Positions 48,621 through 59,464 of a DNA stretch of 64,000 nucleotides are shown here, in pieces. The translations under genes were made by a program, and so were the position numbers. The DNA is taken from contig OX463842.1 of the NCBI GenBank assembly GCA_949825065.1, positions 29,264,672-29,328,671 of the forward strand, in the 5' to 3' direction. Positions within the stretch are counted from its first letter, which is position 1. Every line of letters starts with the position of its first letter. A model generated the notes under the pieces. That model was not told the origin of the DNA and made no database searches. It was given only the letters and a program-made list of their open reading frames with translations. This DNA is from Odontocerum albicorne. Taxonomy: Eukaryota > Arthropoda > Insecta > Trichoptera > Odontoceridae.

Positions 48621-48705
48621 TATTTTCCCATAAGATTGTCATTGTATTTATTCCACCTACTATTTTTCCATAAGATTGTCATTATATTTATTCCACCTAC
48701 TATTT
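48621..48705 (+). repeat. 41-bp tandem duplication
   Basis: Two units of CCATAAGATTGTCATT plus a TATTTATTCCACCTACTATT segment, nearly identical. Confidence 0.85.
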
Positions 48706-50226
48706 TTTCATGGACTGTATTATGTTAAAATGTTTCGTGTAAATAGGGAGAGAAACCGATAATAATATGTATCACAGAGTCGGGGTGGGGTATCTGAAAG
48801 AAATGGATTGTTTACAATAATACATTTTATCAAAACCTTGCGTTTTATCTTTTAATAATTAAAATACGAGACAGTTTTGAATAGTAAGATATTTGAATCC
48901 AATTTAGATGATTTTTATAAGATCTTGGATCCAAAAACCCATGCAAATTTTACAATTATTTCTACTGTATTGAAAATAAGTCTCGTTTAATAAGTTCTTG
49001 ATGTGTCATGGTTGTAGACAAGCAATGTTACTTGTTTATTAGTGCTTCCTTATACTCGTACGAATATAATTTTAATATCATAAATCGAATATAGTGATTT
49101 AATAGTAACTATGTTACACGTTTCCCGGTGCAATTATTAATTCAACCAAAGCAAGAAATAGATATTCATAACTTTAATCTAAATGAATAACTATTTCTAA
49201 AATAAAAAGTAAATACCAACACTTAATAAGTTAGTTGATAGTTGAGAAATAAAAAAAAACATGACCAGTTTTACTGGGAAATTTAATTTACAGACATAAA
49301 TAGTGTTTTATTGGATGATAAAGAAGAATGCCACGATACAACGATAACAGTTTCCTCCAGTTATGTAAACCCATTTATCTAGAGCTGGAGGACGTTTGAG
49401 AAAGGTAACATGAAACCGGTATAGCGGTCATCACATCATAACCTGTTGCTGTGCGAATCACTTCAAGATATGCAACAAGATGGATGTATAGCGCTTTTTT
49501 GTTGCTGCGTCTGCATTTCCTAATGCAAGTTGTGCTTGGGTTTGAACAGCTTATTTATTGTGGCCTAACTTCATTAATTTATTGCATTGCCACGTTTAAA
49601 AAAAACAACATCTCGTGTATTTCATTAATTTTAAATCACGAGTTTTCTGTTTAAGTGTTTCCAAATGCTTTTTCGTATATTTTAAAGGTTTTCATTAAAA
49701 ATTTGGTATTAATATTGACATTTTTTTTGTATAAAGAGAACATAAAAGTGGCAAAAAATGAGGAAAGTTACATGATAAGAGATGAAAAATAGATACCAAG
49801 AAATAAAATGCAGATTTAACTTCTTTTAAAAAACTTCCGTATGTCAAAAAAGTGTTCGAATTGTTATATTTTTATTAAAGCTTTTTAATTGAAACTATGT
49901 GTAAAATATTGAGTTTGTTAATTGCATGTGTTAAGTAATAAAATTAACAACGAATTTATTGTAACTCCATTAAATGTAACGAAATTCCGCGTTGCAAGAA
50001 ATATTTCGCTAAAGATCTTTATTTTTCATTTAATATTTTACACTCGTTAATTTTATATTTTTCCCTTAAATTAAACAATGCTCCAGGCTAGCATAAGATC
50101 AGTTACATAAATTTTATCGATTCGAATTGCAAGAAAAACTTTAAAAATCTGCACTAAGTTACATCAGCGACATTATTATTGAAGGGATTGGCGAACATCA
50201 GAAATTCGAAAAATTCTCACAGGGTA

Positions 50227-51547
50227 TATATATAATACATCAATCAACAATTCCCGGGACTAACTAACAGATGGCGCCTCTAATAACAAATCCATACCAT
50301 TCTCAGTTAGTACCAACCTTTGGAAGTTACGTGTCAATCTTTCATGACATTCCGACATTGTGTCATTAGGTTACAGTGGTTTTAGTGACGCTACTTTTGC
50401 TATTTTCAAAACAATGGAAAAAACTGAATTTCATGTGTTGATAAAACATTGCTTTTTAATAGGAAAAAATACCGTTCAAACTCAGCGATGGCTTGAAAAG
50501 TGTTATCCGGGCTCTGCTCCGTTGAAAACAACCATTTGTCGGTGGTATGCTGATTTCAAACGCGACCGTACAGACACAAATGATGCTGAACGCTCTGGTC
50601 GTCCAAATGAGGCTGTTACACCAGAAAACATTAAAAAAAAACCTCAAAATCGTGATGAAAAATCGAAAAGTAAAGTTGCGTGAGATAACTGACATTCTGA
50701 AGATATCATTTGGTAGTGTTTACCCTATTTTGCATGAACATTTGGTCATGAAAAAGCTTTTTTCGAAATGGGTGCCGCGTTTGCTCACAATGGAACAGAA
50801 ACAACAACGCATCGATGATTCAGAGCGCTGTTTGGCACTGTTTACGCGAAATAAACATGAGTATTTGCGTCGGTATGTGACAATGCATGAAGTTTGGATC
50901 CACCACTATACTCCGGAATCAAATCGGCACTCAGCTGAGTGGAGAGCAGCCGGTGAAAGTCGTCCGAAGCGATCAAAAACTCAACAGTCGGCCGGGAAGG
51001 TTATCGGCCTCCGTATTTTGGGATGCGTATGGTATAATATTTATCGATCACCTTGAAAAGGGAAAAACCATCAATAGCGAATATTCCATAGCGTTATTGG
51101 AGCGTTTGAAGGCAGAAATGGCAAAAAAACGGCCCCATATGAAGAAGAAAAAAGTTCTCTTTCATCAGGACAATGCACCGTGTCACAAGTCGATGGTAAC
51201 GATGGCCAAACTGCATGAGTTGAACTTCGAATTGGTTCCGCACCCACCGTATTCTCCAGATTTGGCCCCCAGCGACTATTGGCTGTTCGCAGAACTCAAA
51301 AAGATGCTCCAGGGAAAGAGATTTGGCTCCAATGAAGAAGTGATTGCCGAAACTAACGCCTATTTTGAAACCAAAGATAAATCGTTCTACACGGCTGGCA
51401 TAAAACAGTTAGGAAAACGTTGGAATGAATGTATCGCTCTTGAAGGAGACTATGTTGATGAATAAAGAATAATTTTGGCAAACAAATGTTGTTTTAGTAG
51501 TTAGCCCCTCGACTTATTGATCGATGTGTTATATATAATAATTTTGA
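50227..51547 (+). mobile_element. Mariner element with long terminal inverted repeats
   Basis: TIRs of about 43 bp align without gaps: 50227-50269 and the complement of 51505-51547. They share TATATATAA, ACATC, ATCAA and CTAACTA at fixed spacing. The outer TATATA context is compatible with TA target duplication. Total length is about 1.3 kb, with one decayed transposase. Confidence 0.85.
50414..51465 (+). pseudogene. Mariner transposase pseudogene (mellifera-like)
   Basis: A mariner D34D transposase of about 350 codons in three frames. Frame one (50414 to about 50640) has MEKTEFHVLIKHCFLIG and DAERSGRPNEA. An indel in the nine-A run at 50632-50641 moves reading to frame two: KLREITDILKISFGSVYPIL, KWVPRLLT and HHYTPESNRHSAEW. 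An apparent extra base near 51006 moves it to frame three: SVFWDAYGIIFIDHLEKGKT, FHQDNAPCHKS and YSPDLAPSDYWLF, ending ALEGDYVDE and TAA. The second and third catalytic Asp are present (HQDN, PSDY). The first is replaced by His (TMHEVW where the family has TMDE). Subfamily assignment is from memory of conserved blocks and is tentative. Confidence 0.85.
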
Positions 51548-51559
51548 CCAAAATACAAT

Positions 51560-52325
51560 CGTAAGACTTATTTCTTTAAGTACTATAGTACGAGTATGTT
51601 CTTGAGCTTTTACTTTATTCAAACTAGGTCAGTTGATGTAACCGATCTCGTCGTACGCTATCTGTAGGCAATATTAAATAATACTTGGGAAGTCGAGTTA
51701 TTTTTTTGTATAATTAATGTTTGTCAACGGTTGTTTTGGTTCACCAGCTTTGGGCGTGGTTAATTTATGAACGTTGGAATAAATTTTCAAGTAAGAAAAT
51801 ATTGATATGATTGTAATTTAATATTTGTACTTTGTTTAAGCTTAGTTTTAAAAATATTTAATTAATTCCTGTTTATTATTGTTATATATTATTTTTAATA
51901 ACATTATACCCCTATTGTTGTGGTATTCCTTACGTATACTGGCAAATTAGTGATTTCAGAAATAAGGTTTTATATACGAGTAATATGTATTTTTTTAATT
52001 TGATGTAAACGTAGCTTATCTTGAAAATTGCACAGGCATGTAGTGATTTGTTTTTGTTTTACAGTATTTGCAGCGTTTACTACATTTCTATACTTTTTTT
52101 ACAGCGCTTTTGTATGCGTTTTATTGCGCGCGCCATTAGAAGTGTTTACGTGCTCGAACGCGCGCAGCTCAGCGCGCTGTTATAATTCGCTACAGAAAAT
52201 GCTGCTATACCGTGATATTACTGACCAAATTAATGCAGTATCAGGTTGATTTCATATGAGAATCTTAATATTAACACGTTGGCTCAAATTTATGACAGAT
52301 AAAATCGTTTCTATTTCATAATTAT
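51560..52325. other. Unannotated, with a GC-rich patch at 52115-52190
   Basis: GCGCGCGCC, GAACGCGCGC and CAGCGCGCTG occur within 75 bp of AT-rich DNA. No gene or matching repeat is recognised. Confidence 0.4.
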
Positions 52326-52337
52326 ATAATTTGCACG

Positions 52338-52850
52338 GTACTCCTTAACATACCTGCATTGATGATGCATAAATTTTGAATTGTGTAACTGGGAGACAAT
52401 ATTAGACACAACATTGTCTTCGGCTCCGTTAATAGAGGTTTCGGGTTAAGAGCTACTGGTTAGGCATGAAACAATATTAGGGTACAATATTGTCTTCGGC
52501 TCCGTTAATAGAGGTTTCGGGTTTAGTGCTACTGGTTAGGCATGAAACTATATTAGGGTACAATATTGTCTTCGGCTCCGTTAATAGAGGTTTCGGGTTA
52601 AGAGCTACTGGTTAGGCATGAAACAATATTAGGGTACAATATTGTCTTCGGCTCCGTTAATAGAGGTTTCGGGTTAAGAGCTACTGGTTAGGCATGAAAC
52701 AATATTAGGGTACAATATTGTCTTCGGCTCCGTTAATAGAGGTTTCGGGTTAAGAGCTACTGGTTAGGCATGAAACCATATTAGGGTACAATATTGTCTT
52801 CGGCTCACTTAATAGAGGTTTCGGGTTAAGAGCTGCTGGTTAGGCATAAA
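52338..52850 (+). repeat. 76-bp minisatellite seeded in repeat F
   Basis: The unit carries ATTGTCTTCGGCTCCGTTAA, TAGAGGTTTCGGGTTAAGAG and CTACTGGTTAGGCATGAAAC and repeats from 52413, 52489, 52565, 52641, 52717 and about 52794. Units differ by only a few bases. The flanking 52338-52412 matches the single-copy repeat F at 42.24 kb, so the tandem array grew inside a dispersed element. Confidence 0.9.
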
Positions 52851-52869
52851 ACTCACTATCCCACGTTGG

Positions 52870-52985
52870 ACTTTTGCTTTTCGTTAAGAAATACACCTTT
52901 GACTAGACTGGAATATTTTTTAAGTGCCATTGGTAATCAAAACCAAAACCCCGGGTGGGTGGCAAGTGTTTTACCAGGGGGGGAG
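52870..52985 (-). repeat. SINE-A remnant
   Basis: The complement carries a degraded head (AAACACTTGCCACCCACC) with GGTTTTGGTTTTGATTACC in place of the B box, then TTCCAGTCTAGTC. It is strongly eroded. Confidence 0.4.
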
Positions 52986-53220
52986 GGGAGAAGGAACACA
53001 ATTAACTTGAATATCATTTAATACGTTTTAATTGAATAACAATCAAATGGACTAGAATCAACTCTATATCTAATCTAAACAACCTCTAATCGAGGTGGTC
53101 ATATGTACAATACTTATGATTTCAGATCCACATATTTATAAATATCGAAAACTTTGCGATTAAATTATTACGCGGAACTGTGCTTCATATTTAGAATTTT
53201 CTGTATTTTCAAATCACTGC

Positions 53221-53292
53221 CCATTGATCAAATTAATCCACCAAGTAATCTAGATTCCGATGGATTACTTGGTGGATTAATTTGATCAATGG
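53221..53292. repeat. Perfect hairpin, 30-bp arms
   Basis: The arm at 53221-53250 (CCATTGATCAAATTAATCCA plus CCAAGTAATC) is exactly complementary to 53263-53292, with a 12-nt loop. It could be a young snapback insertion, a replication template-switch product or a small MITE. No target duplication is evident. Confidence 0.9.
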
Positions 53293-53514
53293 ATATGCAA
53301 TTCGTCGATAGTAAACTATTACTTGACCTTTAATTATATTTATGGCACTGTTTAAACTCAGCTTAAAATCAATTTAAAGTTGGCCATCAGTGTAATCTAA
53401 CTCGGCGGTAAATCAATGAATCACAGAAGTATGATATAACAGAAATTAAAAGTACCCTACATACACTATAATACTCGTATATACTCGTAGTCTAGAACAG
53501 GCAAGGAACATATT

Positions 53515-53815
53515 ACATGATACGAGAAGTGTTGCATGGACAGCGGACCGGACCAGACCACTTTCTCTGCAGACCGGTGCGCGGTGCGCGGTGGCCGGTG
53601 GTCGATGTGAGGCGGAAACATTTTGCCCAAATTATGTCGAGCGCAAAAAGACCAAACAACTATACTAGTTCTCTCATTCCAGCGTTTTTCAAACGATTTT
53701 TTTGTACAGATCTCGGGGGCACTCGATTGCAAATTTATGATAAAGAAGTTGTCTATGACGAGGCCGATTCAGCACACTTTACACTAAACTATTTGAGAAA
53801 CTAAAAAAAGTACCG
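53515..53815. other. GC-rich patch with overlapping open frames
   Basis: GGACAGCGGACCGGACCAGA and GACCGGTGCGCGGTGCGCGG stand out. A 95-codon plus frame and an 88-codon minus frame overlap here; neither shows a domain I recognise. It could be a transposon end or an exon remnant. Confidence 0.3.
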
Positions 53816-53910
53816 GGATGATTTGTAAAACGATTGAATACTCATTTTATATCGCTTTAAATTGTTTGTTAATATTTTAAATTTAAAACAATTGGGCTCC
53901 GAATATTATG

Positions 53911-54063
53911 TGAATGGTTGAATTAAAATAGGCACTAAGTACCAAACACAAAACAAAAAAAACTAAGTATGCAGTTTCATTATATATGACATATAGAACG
54001 AAACTGCATACTTAGTTTTTTTTTTTTTTTGGAACTTAGTGCCTATTTTAATTCAACCATTCA
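53911..54063. repeat. 153-bp snapback with A/T-rich arms
   Basis: Arms 53911-53978 and 54000-54063 are inverted complements, with matching TGAATGGTTGAATTAAAATA, GGCACTAAGT and AACTAAGTATGCAGTTTC. They are interrupted by a mismatched A-rich/T-rich internal loop, and a 21-nt loop closes the hairpin. It looks like a MITE-like foldback. TA duplications are not obvious. Confidence 0.8.
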
Positions 54064-54357
54064 TTTATTGATTTTTTAAAACAGATTTATGTTAGATACG
54101 AGAACTTTGTCCAACTTTTTTGGGACATACTTTACGAGCAGCCAGGTGAAGCAACTTTTGGAGCACACGGTTCTAGGTCTTTCTTACTAGTGTTATTATT
54201 TTTATTGGGTCTCTAGCAAAAAAAAAATATTTTTGTAATGGTCGGACGAGTTAAAGATAAATAGAAAATCATATTTTGTGATTATATCACCTATCGAGAA
54301 CCAGGTGGCTTTATGGTACCTTTTTCAAGGCGCAGACCAAAGAAGTGGAGTGCATTT

Positions 54358-55230
54358 TTTACGATATTCTACTATTGGGTACCAACGGAATGTTAGAATA
54401 CAATACAGTAGATCTTCTACTATTGGATTCCGACGGAATGCTAGAATATAATACAGTAGATCTACTATTGGGTACCAACGGAATGTTAGAATACAATACA
54501 GTAGATCTTCTACTATTGAATTCCGACGGAATGCTAGAATATAATACAGTAGATCTACTATTGGGTACCAACGGAATGTTAGAATACAATACAGTAGATC
54601 TTCTACTATTGGATTCCGACGGAATGCTAGAATATAATACAGTAGATCTACTATTGGGTACCAACGGAATGTTAGAATACAATACAGTAGATCTTCTACT
54701 ATTGAATTCCGACGGAATGCTAGAATATAATACAGTAGATCTACTATTGGGTACCAACGGAATGTTAGAATACAATACAGTAGATCTTCTACTATTGGGT
54801 TCCGACGGAATGCTAGAATATAATACAGTAGATCTACTATTGGGTACCAACGGAATGTTAGAATACAGTACAGTAGATCTTCTACTATTGGGTTCCGACG
54901 GAATGCTACAATATAATACAGTAGATCTTCTACTATTGGGTATCAACGGAATGTTAGAATACAATACAGTAGATCTTCTACTATTGGGTTCCGAAGGAAT
55001 GCTAGAATATAATACAGTAGATTTTCTACTATTGGGTACCAACGGAATGTTAGAATACAATACAGTAGATGTTCTACTATTGGGTTCCAACGGAATGCTA
55101 GAATATATAGTAATACAGTAGATCTTCTACTATTGGGTACCGACGGAATGTTAGAATATAATTTAGTAGATCTTCTACTATTGTGAGTACCGATGGAATG
55201 TCAGAATATAATACAGAAGGTCGTTTAAGG
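54358..55230 (+). repeat. 48/45-bp minisatellite, about 18 units
   Basis: Two alternating unit types: a 48-bp one (GGGTACCAACGGAATGTTAG, then AATACAATACAGTAGATCTT) and a 45-bp one (TTCCGACGGAATGCTAG, then AATATAATACAGTAGATCTA). Both lengths are multiples of three, so the array stays open on both strands (258 codons forward, 243 reverse). The peptides are simple repeats (MLEYNTVD and LLGTNG forward, STVLYS and NSRR reverse) with no start or splice context. I treat them as by-products. Later units are all about 48 bp and more diverged. Confidence 0.93.
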
Positions 55231-55234
55231 AAAA

Positions 55235-56385
55235 CTAACAAAAATAATACAATAATTGCATATTTCGGTTTGCCCGACTCCAATAGTGCAAACCGAATTC
55301 ACTATTAGCCGTGAAGAAAAAATGTCGTAAAAATAATAGTAATACATTTAAAAAGATAAAATAATACGTTATACCTCTTTACAAAAATGTGTATTATATT
55401 ACTAGATGAAATTTAAAATTAAAACAAAAAAATGTTTAAGAAGAAGATGAGTTTCTTAATGTGTGATCTACGGCTAAAATTTAGGAAATAATCTTTTTTT
55501 TTAGAAAAATTAACCTCCTTAGAAACAGAATATGTCGAGAGGAGTATAATGTATTATATTATGTAATAATGCTGTTTAAGGTTGAAAAATATTACCTCTT
55601 CTTATAAAAAAATAATATTTTTGTGCATTTTATAAACTTTTTTAAAAAATTAGTTATCGGAAGTTTTATTAACTAACGACCACAATCTCTCTCCCCGCTT
55701 TGCACAAATATTAGAACCAAAATAGAAAATAAATCAATAAAAAATAAATTAAGATACCTAAAAAGATCAACTGAAAATAAAATTTGGAAACTTTCCTGCA
55801 CGATTCAAATATTCCAAAATGACGTGATATGATCGTATATCAGTTAGATGCTTTTATACAAACAATAATCCCGTTTTCCTGCTGGGTTAGATATGATGCT
55901 ATCTACTCGTATATTCTTTACAATTTATATTCTTGACAGTTTCGATTTCATTGATTTATTGCATTTAAAATATGAATACTCTCTCGAAGTCGGGATTGTT
56001 GATGAAATAAATAAATATATATTAGCGCATGTTCTACGAAATTGTACGAGTATATATAATATTATGAAGAACATTTTGTGGATTTGAGGATTATATCCAA
56101 AAGTCATTAGTCCGCTGCTTCCTTCCCTATGGCGTTTTTAGAGATTTTGATACGCTGGAAGAACATATGCAAAAAGTATCCAATTCACAAAACATATTTT
56201 GTTGTTCTATTTGAAATATCGAAACAAATGTTAAACACCTTGGATGGACGTTTTATTGTTAAATAACATCTTAATTTTGTTCGATCTAAGGCCTTATAAA
56301 ATGGTAAAATCTCAATTATCTCAGGTACAGGTAAACTGTTGGTTGAGTTCTATTTACGTTTATATGTGCAAATTGTATATGCATG
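55235..56385. other. Unannotated AT-rich stretch
   Basis: No gene or repeat supported. Two overlapping 60-64-codon frames at 55893-56107 have AT-driven composition. Confidence 0.35.
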
Positions 56386-56404
56386 GAATTATATTGTATA
56401 ACAA

Positions 56405-56600
56405 GTTCGTTGTATGCAGTTCAACCTGGCGAGTTAATTGTTTTGTGGCAATCTCTTCCAACCAACCAGAAAGATGCCAAAGAGGCTTGAAGTGAAAACC
56501 AGAATGAACCCCCCTTTAAAAAAATGGTGCTAACGGGAATCGAACCCACTACCACTGGGCTGAAAGACAGGCGTCTTACTATCTAGGCCACGGAGTTCAT
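56405..56600 (-). repeat. SINE-A copy, near full length
   Basis: The complement gives the head (ATGAACTCCGTGGCCTAGAT, then AGTAAGACGCCTGTCTTTCA) and a perfect B box (GGGTTCGATTCCCG, 56534-56547). The body has TTTTCACTTCAAGCCTCTTT, GGCATCTTTCTGGTTGGTTG and a GCCACAAAACAATTAACTCG stretch. With the 46.4-kb copy it defines the family. Confidence 0.75.
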
Positions 56601-57109
56601 CAACTTCTTTGAACAAACATTTCTACTTACTGAATAAAAAACTATTTTAAAATCTAAAAGTATGTACTGCTACTTGCTATCAATTCAACACTACTGACGT
56701 CAGAATCGATACATTACGATTATGCTTTCAAGGGTGCTTTGGAAACAAGTGTATATTAAAATATACAGGGTTTTTAATTACCTTAGATTGAAATAAATTG
56801 GATCATAATAATCGACTTTATAGTAAAAAACGCAAAAGGTTTTCAATAGATAAATGTTTTATCTTAGATACGTTTAGCTCGTAATTATACTTTAAAGGTT
56901 TGTCCAGTTCTTTAAATGAATTCTAATTCTGAGATAAAATAAACTCTAAAGAAATTTTATATTTCTTTGCAATCAAAGGTTATATGTGGAGTTATATTTA
57001 CCATTTTCATAACTTCCAAACTTAATTTAAACTCGTATTTCAAGATGATTGTGATGTGATGATTTCTAATCAATATTTTTAACGAAAAACATTATATTGT
57101 AGTATTTTT

Positions 57110-57303
57110 TAATACCTTTGTCGTATACAGAACAACTTCGCGGGCCAATTTTATTAGTTGTAATCTCGTTCAACCGACCAGAAAGGGGCATTGTGTGAAA
57201 GCCAAACTGGAGACCTTTTTAAAATAAATTGGGTTCTAACGAGAAACAAACCTGTAACCTCTAGGTTTGAAGATAGGTGTTTTATCAACTGGGCCACGGA
57301 GGT
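57110..57303 (-). repeat. SINE-A copy
   Basis: The complement gives a CCTCCGTGGCCCAGTTGATA head, an ACAGGTTTGTTTCTCG-type degraded B box, GGTCTCCAGTTTGGCTTTCA, TTTCTGGTCGGTTGAACGAG and a GTTGTTCTGTATACGACAAA tail. Confidence 0.68.
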
Positions 57304-57829
57304 TATCCAATACACATATTTCAAGATAGAATACTCTGAAGAATTCTCTTTATTTTTGTTGAATCAAAACCAATGTTTTAATGAAAAAAATCAAAATAAG
57401 CGAAAACTTTCAAGAATTTTGTTTTTATCGTATTGCAATACCAAACAGTTTTGTCGCCACCTTTAAATCAAGCAACACTTTATCAAATAACCTATACCTA
57501 AAGTATAAATTGTTTTAAGTTAACTTTAGTTTTATTTATATTTTGATTTCATTTCGTAATGTACATATGCTTAATGTTTAATTTTCATCATTTCACGTGA
57601 ATATTCATTTATAAGTGTTAAAATATTTAAAATAGAATATTTATTAATAAGTGTAAGATATAAAACTTTTTATAAGTGTTAAAAATGTTAACATTTTTTG
57701 TTGTATTTATTTATGTCGGCATAATGCCAAACACTCTTGATGGGTTAAAGTAAAAAAAACAGAAAGAAGAAATAAATAAACATTTCCAATTGATAGCGAT
57801 TTGCTTAAATAATCGTATGTAACCTCGTT

Positions 57830-58140
57830 TACAGGACAGGGGGGAATGGAGGAGAAGAGTTCAAATTGCTGCAAACCAGTCTTAGGACTGCAACCACGGA
57901 ACGGAACCTCGTTTACCCCGATACAAATGTTAAGAATCATTTTTTCTGCCTGAGGCTAACCGGACGACAAAAACTGGGCTTTTAAGGTTTACGTTCTCTT
58001 TCTGCGTGCGGTGTCAGTAACAAGGTCTCGCGGGGCCATTTACCAGCCGGTACGGGCAACGGACCCGGCACGGGGGAAGGTATTTCGGTCTTGCACCTAC
58101 CACACGGTCGTTCATTCACGTCTGTCCAGCTGAGTGGGTA
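57830..58140. other. GC-rich patch, unknown
   Basis: About 300 bp of clearly higher G+C than the surroundings (CCAGCCGGTACGGGCAACGG, ACCCGGCACGGGGG). The minus-strand frame reads YPLSWTDVNERPCGRCKTEI followed by a proline-rich run. I do not recognise it as rDNA, a transposase or a LINE. It could be an exon, promoter or element end. Confidence 0.3.
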
Positions 58141-58518
58141 TCTTAAAAGCAGAAAGAACTTTGAATTATCGTTGAAAATTGTTGATATGAGACTTAATTT
58201 AGAAATAAAACAGTGTTTGTTGTCTTTTAAGGTAAATTTATAATAGTAATAACAATATTTTTGTTTATTGATAGCAAAAACAAAGCACCTCAAGAAAAAC
58301 TCCATATTCACTTAGGTTTATCACAATTCACAGCAAACAATCTAAACTAGAAGCCATTAAAACTCTGGGTTCTTCATATATGACCCACCACGATCAGACA
58401 TCACCCCAGTATAAAGAGTAGAAACCCGACCGGGAAGCATCACATATGTTTTTCAGCCCACACATTCACACTATATAAAAAACAGACTAAAACTTAACTT
58501 TAGATCATTCATTCAAAC

Positions 58519-58640
58519 ATCCAACCATATAAAGACAAATCGAATCCCATATTACATTCATGCACTAATACATCCAACCATATAAAAACCAATCGAATCC
58601 CATATTACATTCATATTACATTCATGCACTAATACATTCA
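58519..58640 (+). repeat. About 53-bp tandem duplication
   Basis: Two units of CATCCAACCATATAAA plus AATCGAATCCCATATTACAT and TCATGCACTAATA. A further short CATATTACATT duplication lies inside the second unit. Confidence 0.8.
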
Positions 58641-59464
58641 TATACATAAACATACGAACACATAGATATCCATTCATATCTAGATATATGCATATCTGTA
58701 AAACATACATGCACGCATTAAGACTATGGAAAAAAACATCTTTAATGGGATAAGTATGACTTGTGTAAGTCTTCAGGATGCTTCTTAGCAGTGCTTCTCT
58801 TGAAGTGGTAAACATATTGTGTTGTCCACCATTCACTCTATTGTATGATGCCACTTTTGTGATCCCATCCATAACAGAATAGAGAAAGCTCATTCCAAAA
58901 CGTAATGAGTAAATTCTCCGATTTTTAAGATTTTTTTCCTTCAGGAACTAAACATATATATATTACAGACAAGTAAAATGGGCGAGAAGTCAATGTCTTC
59001 TATAAAGCACTTGATAACAATCTGTTAATAATTCAACAAGAACTTTGAGCACAAAAGAAAATAAGAACGGTTTGATTGAAGTGAACTCAAATCTAACGTT
59101 TATAGAGATAAACTTTTTTAAGATAACTAAATAGTACTGCGAGCATACCCCTCTTTCGACTTTTTGAAAGTATTTTCAAATCCACATTGATTTGAAAATA
59201 ATTTTAGAAAGTTGGTACCTAGATGTATTGTCTGAGTGAATGGTCTATTACACTTTTGAATGTCATTTCTCCATCTGCCTGTTTTATAAAATTTCAGGTG
59301 GTCACTATTTTTCAGGCGTTCTTTGATACACGAGAAATGGCATACCAGTTCATATTTTATAAGATTATTCCTTATTAAAACCAAAGTGATTCAGTCCAAA
59401 ATATTCGTCTCAAATTAAAGATATAGTGACTGTTTTTTTATATAATAATGCCACAGACTGCTAT

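Larger units (their letters stand above)
47640..50220. other. Mostly unannotated AT-rich stretch
   Basis: Apart from a 41-bp duplication at 48621-48705 and a tRNA-like SINE head at 48185-48245, I recognise nothing. Open frames are short and without motifs. Confidence 0.35.

Noticed and set aside
52338..52850. CRISPR array
   Set aside because: The 76-bp units are contiguous and near-identical with no unique spacers, and the DNA is eukaryotic.
54345..55121. 258-codon forward and 243-codon reverse frames as real proteins
   Set aside because: They are translations of the minisatellite. Both strands are open because unit lengths are multiples of three, and no start context or domain is seen.
56521..56600. 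Functional tRNA gene on the minus strand
   Set aside because: It is continuous with the SINE-A body, and the arms do not pair as a tRNA.
57830..58140. Ribosomal RNA fragment
   Set aside because: GC-rich, but I could not match it to any conserved rRNA segment.
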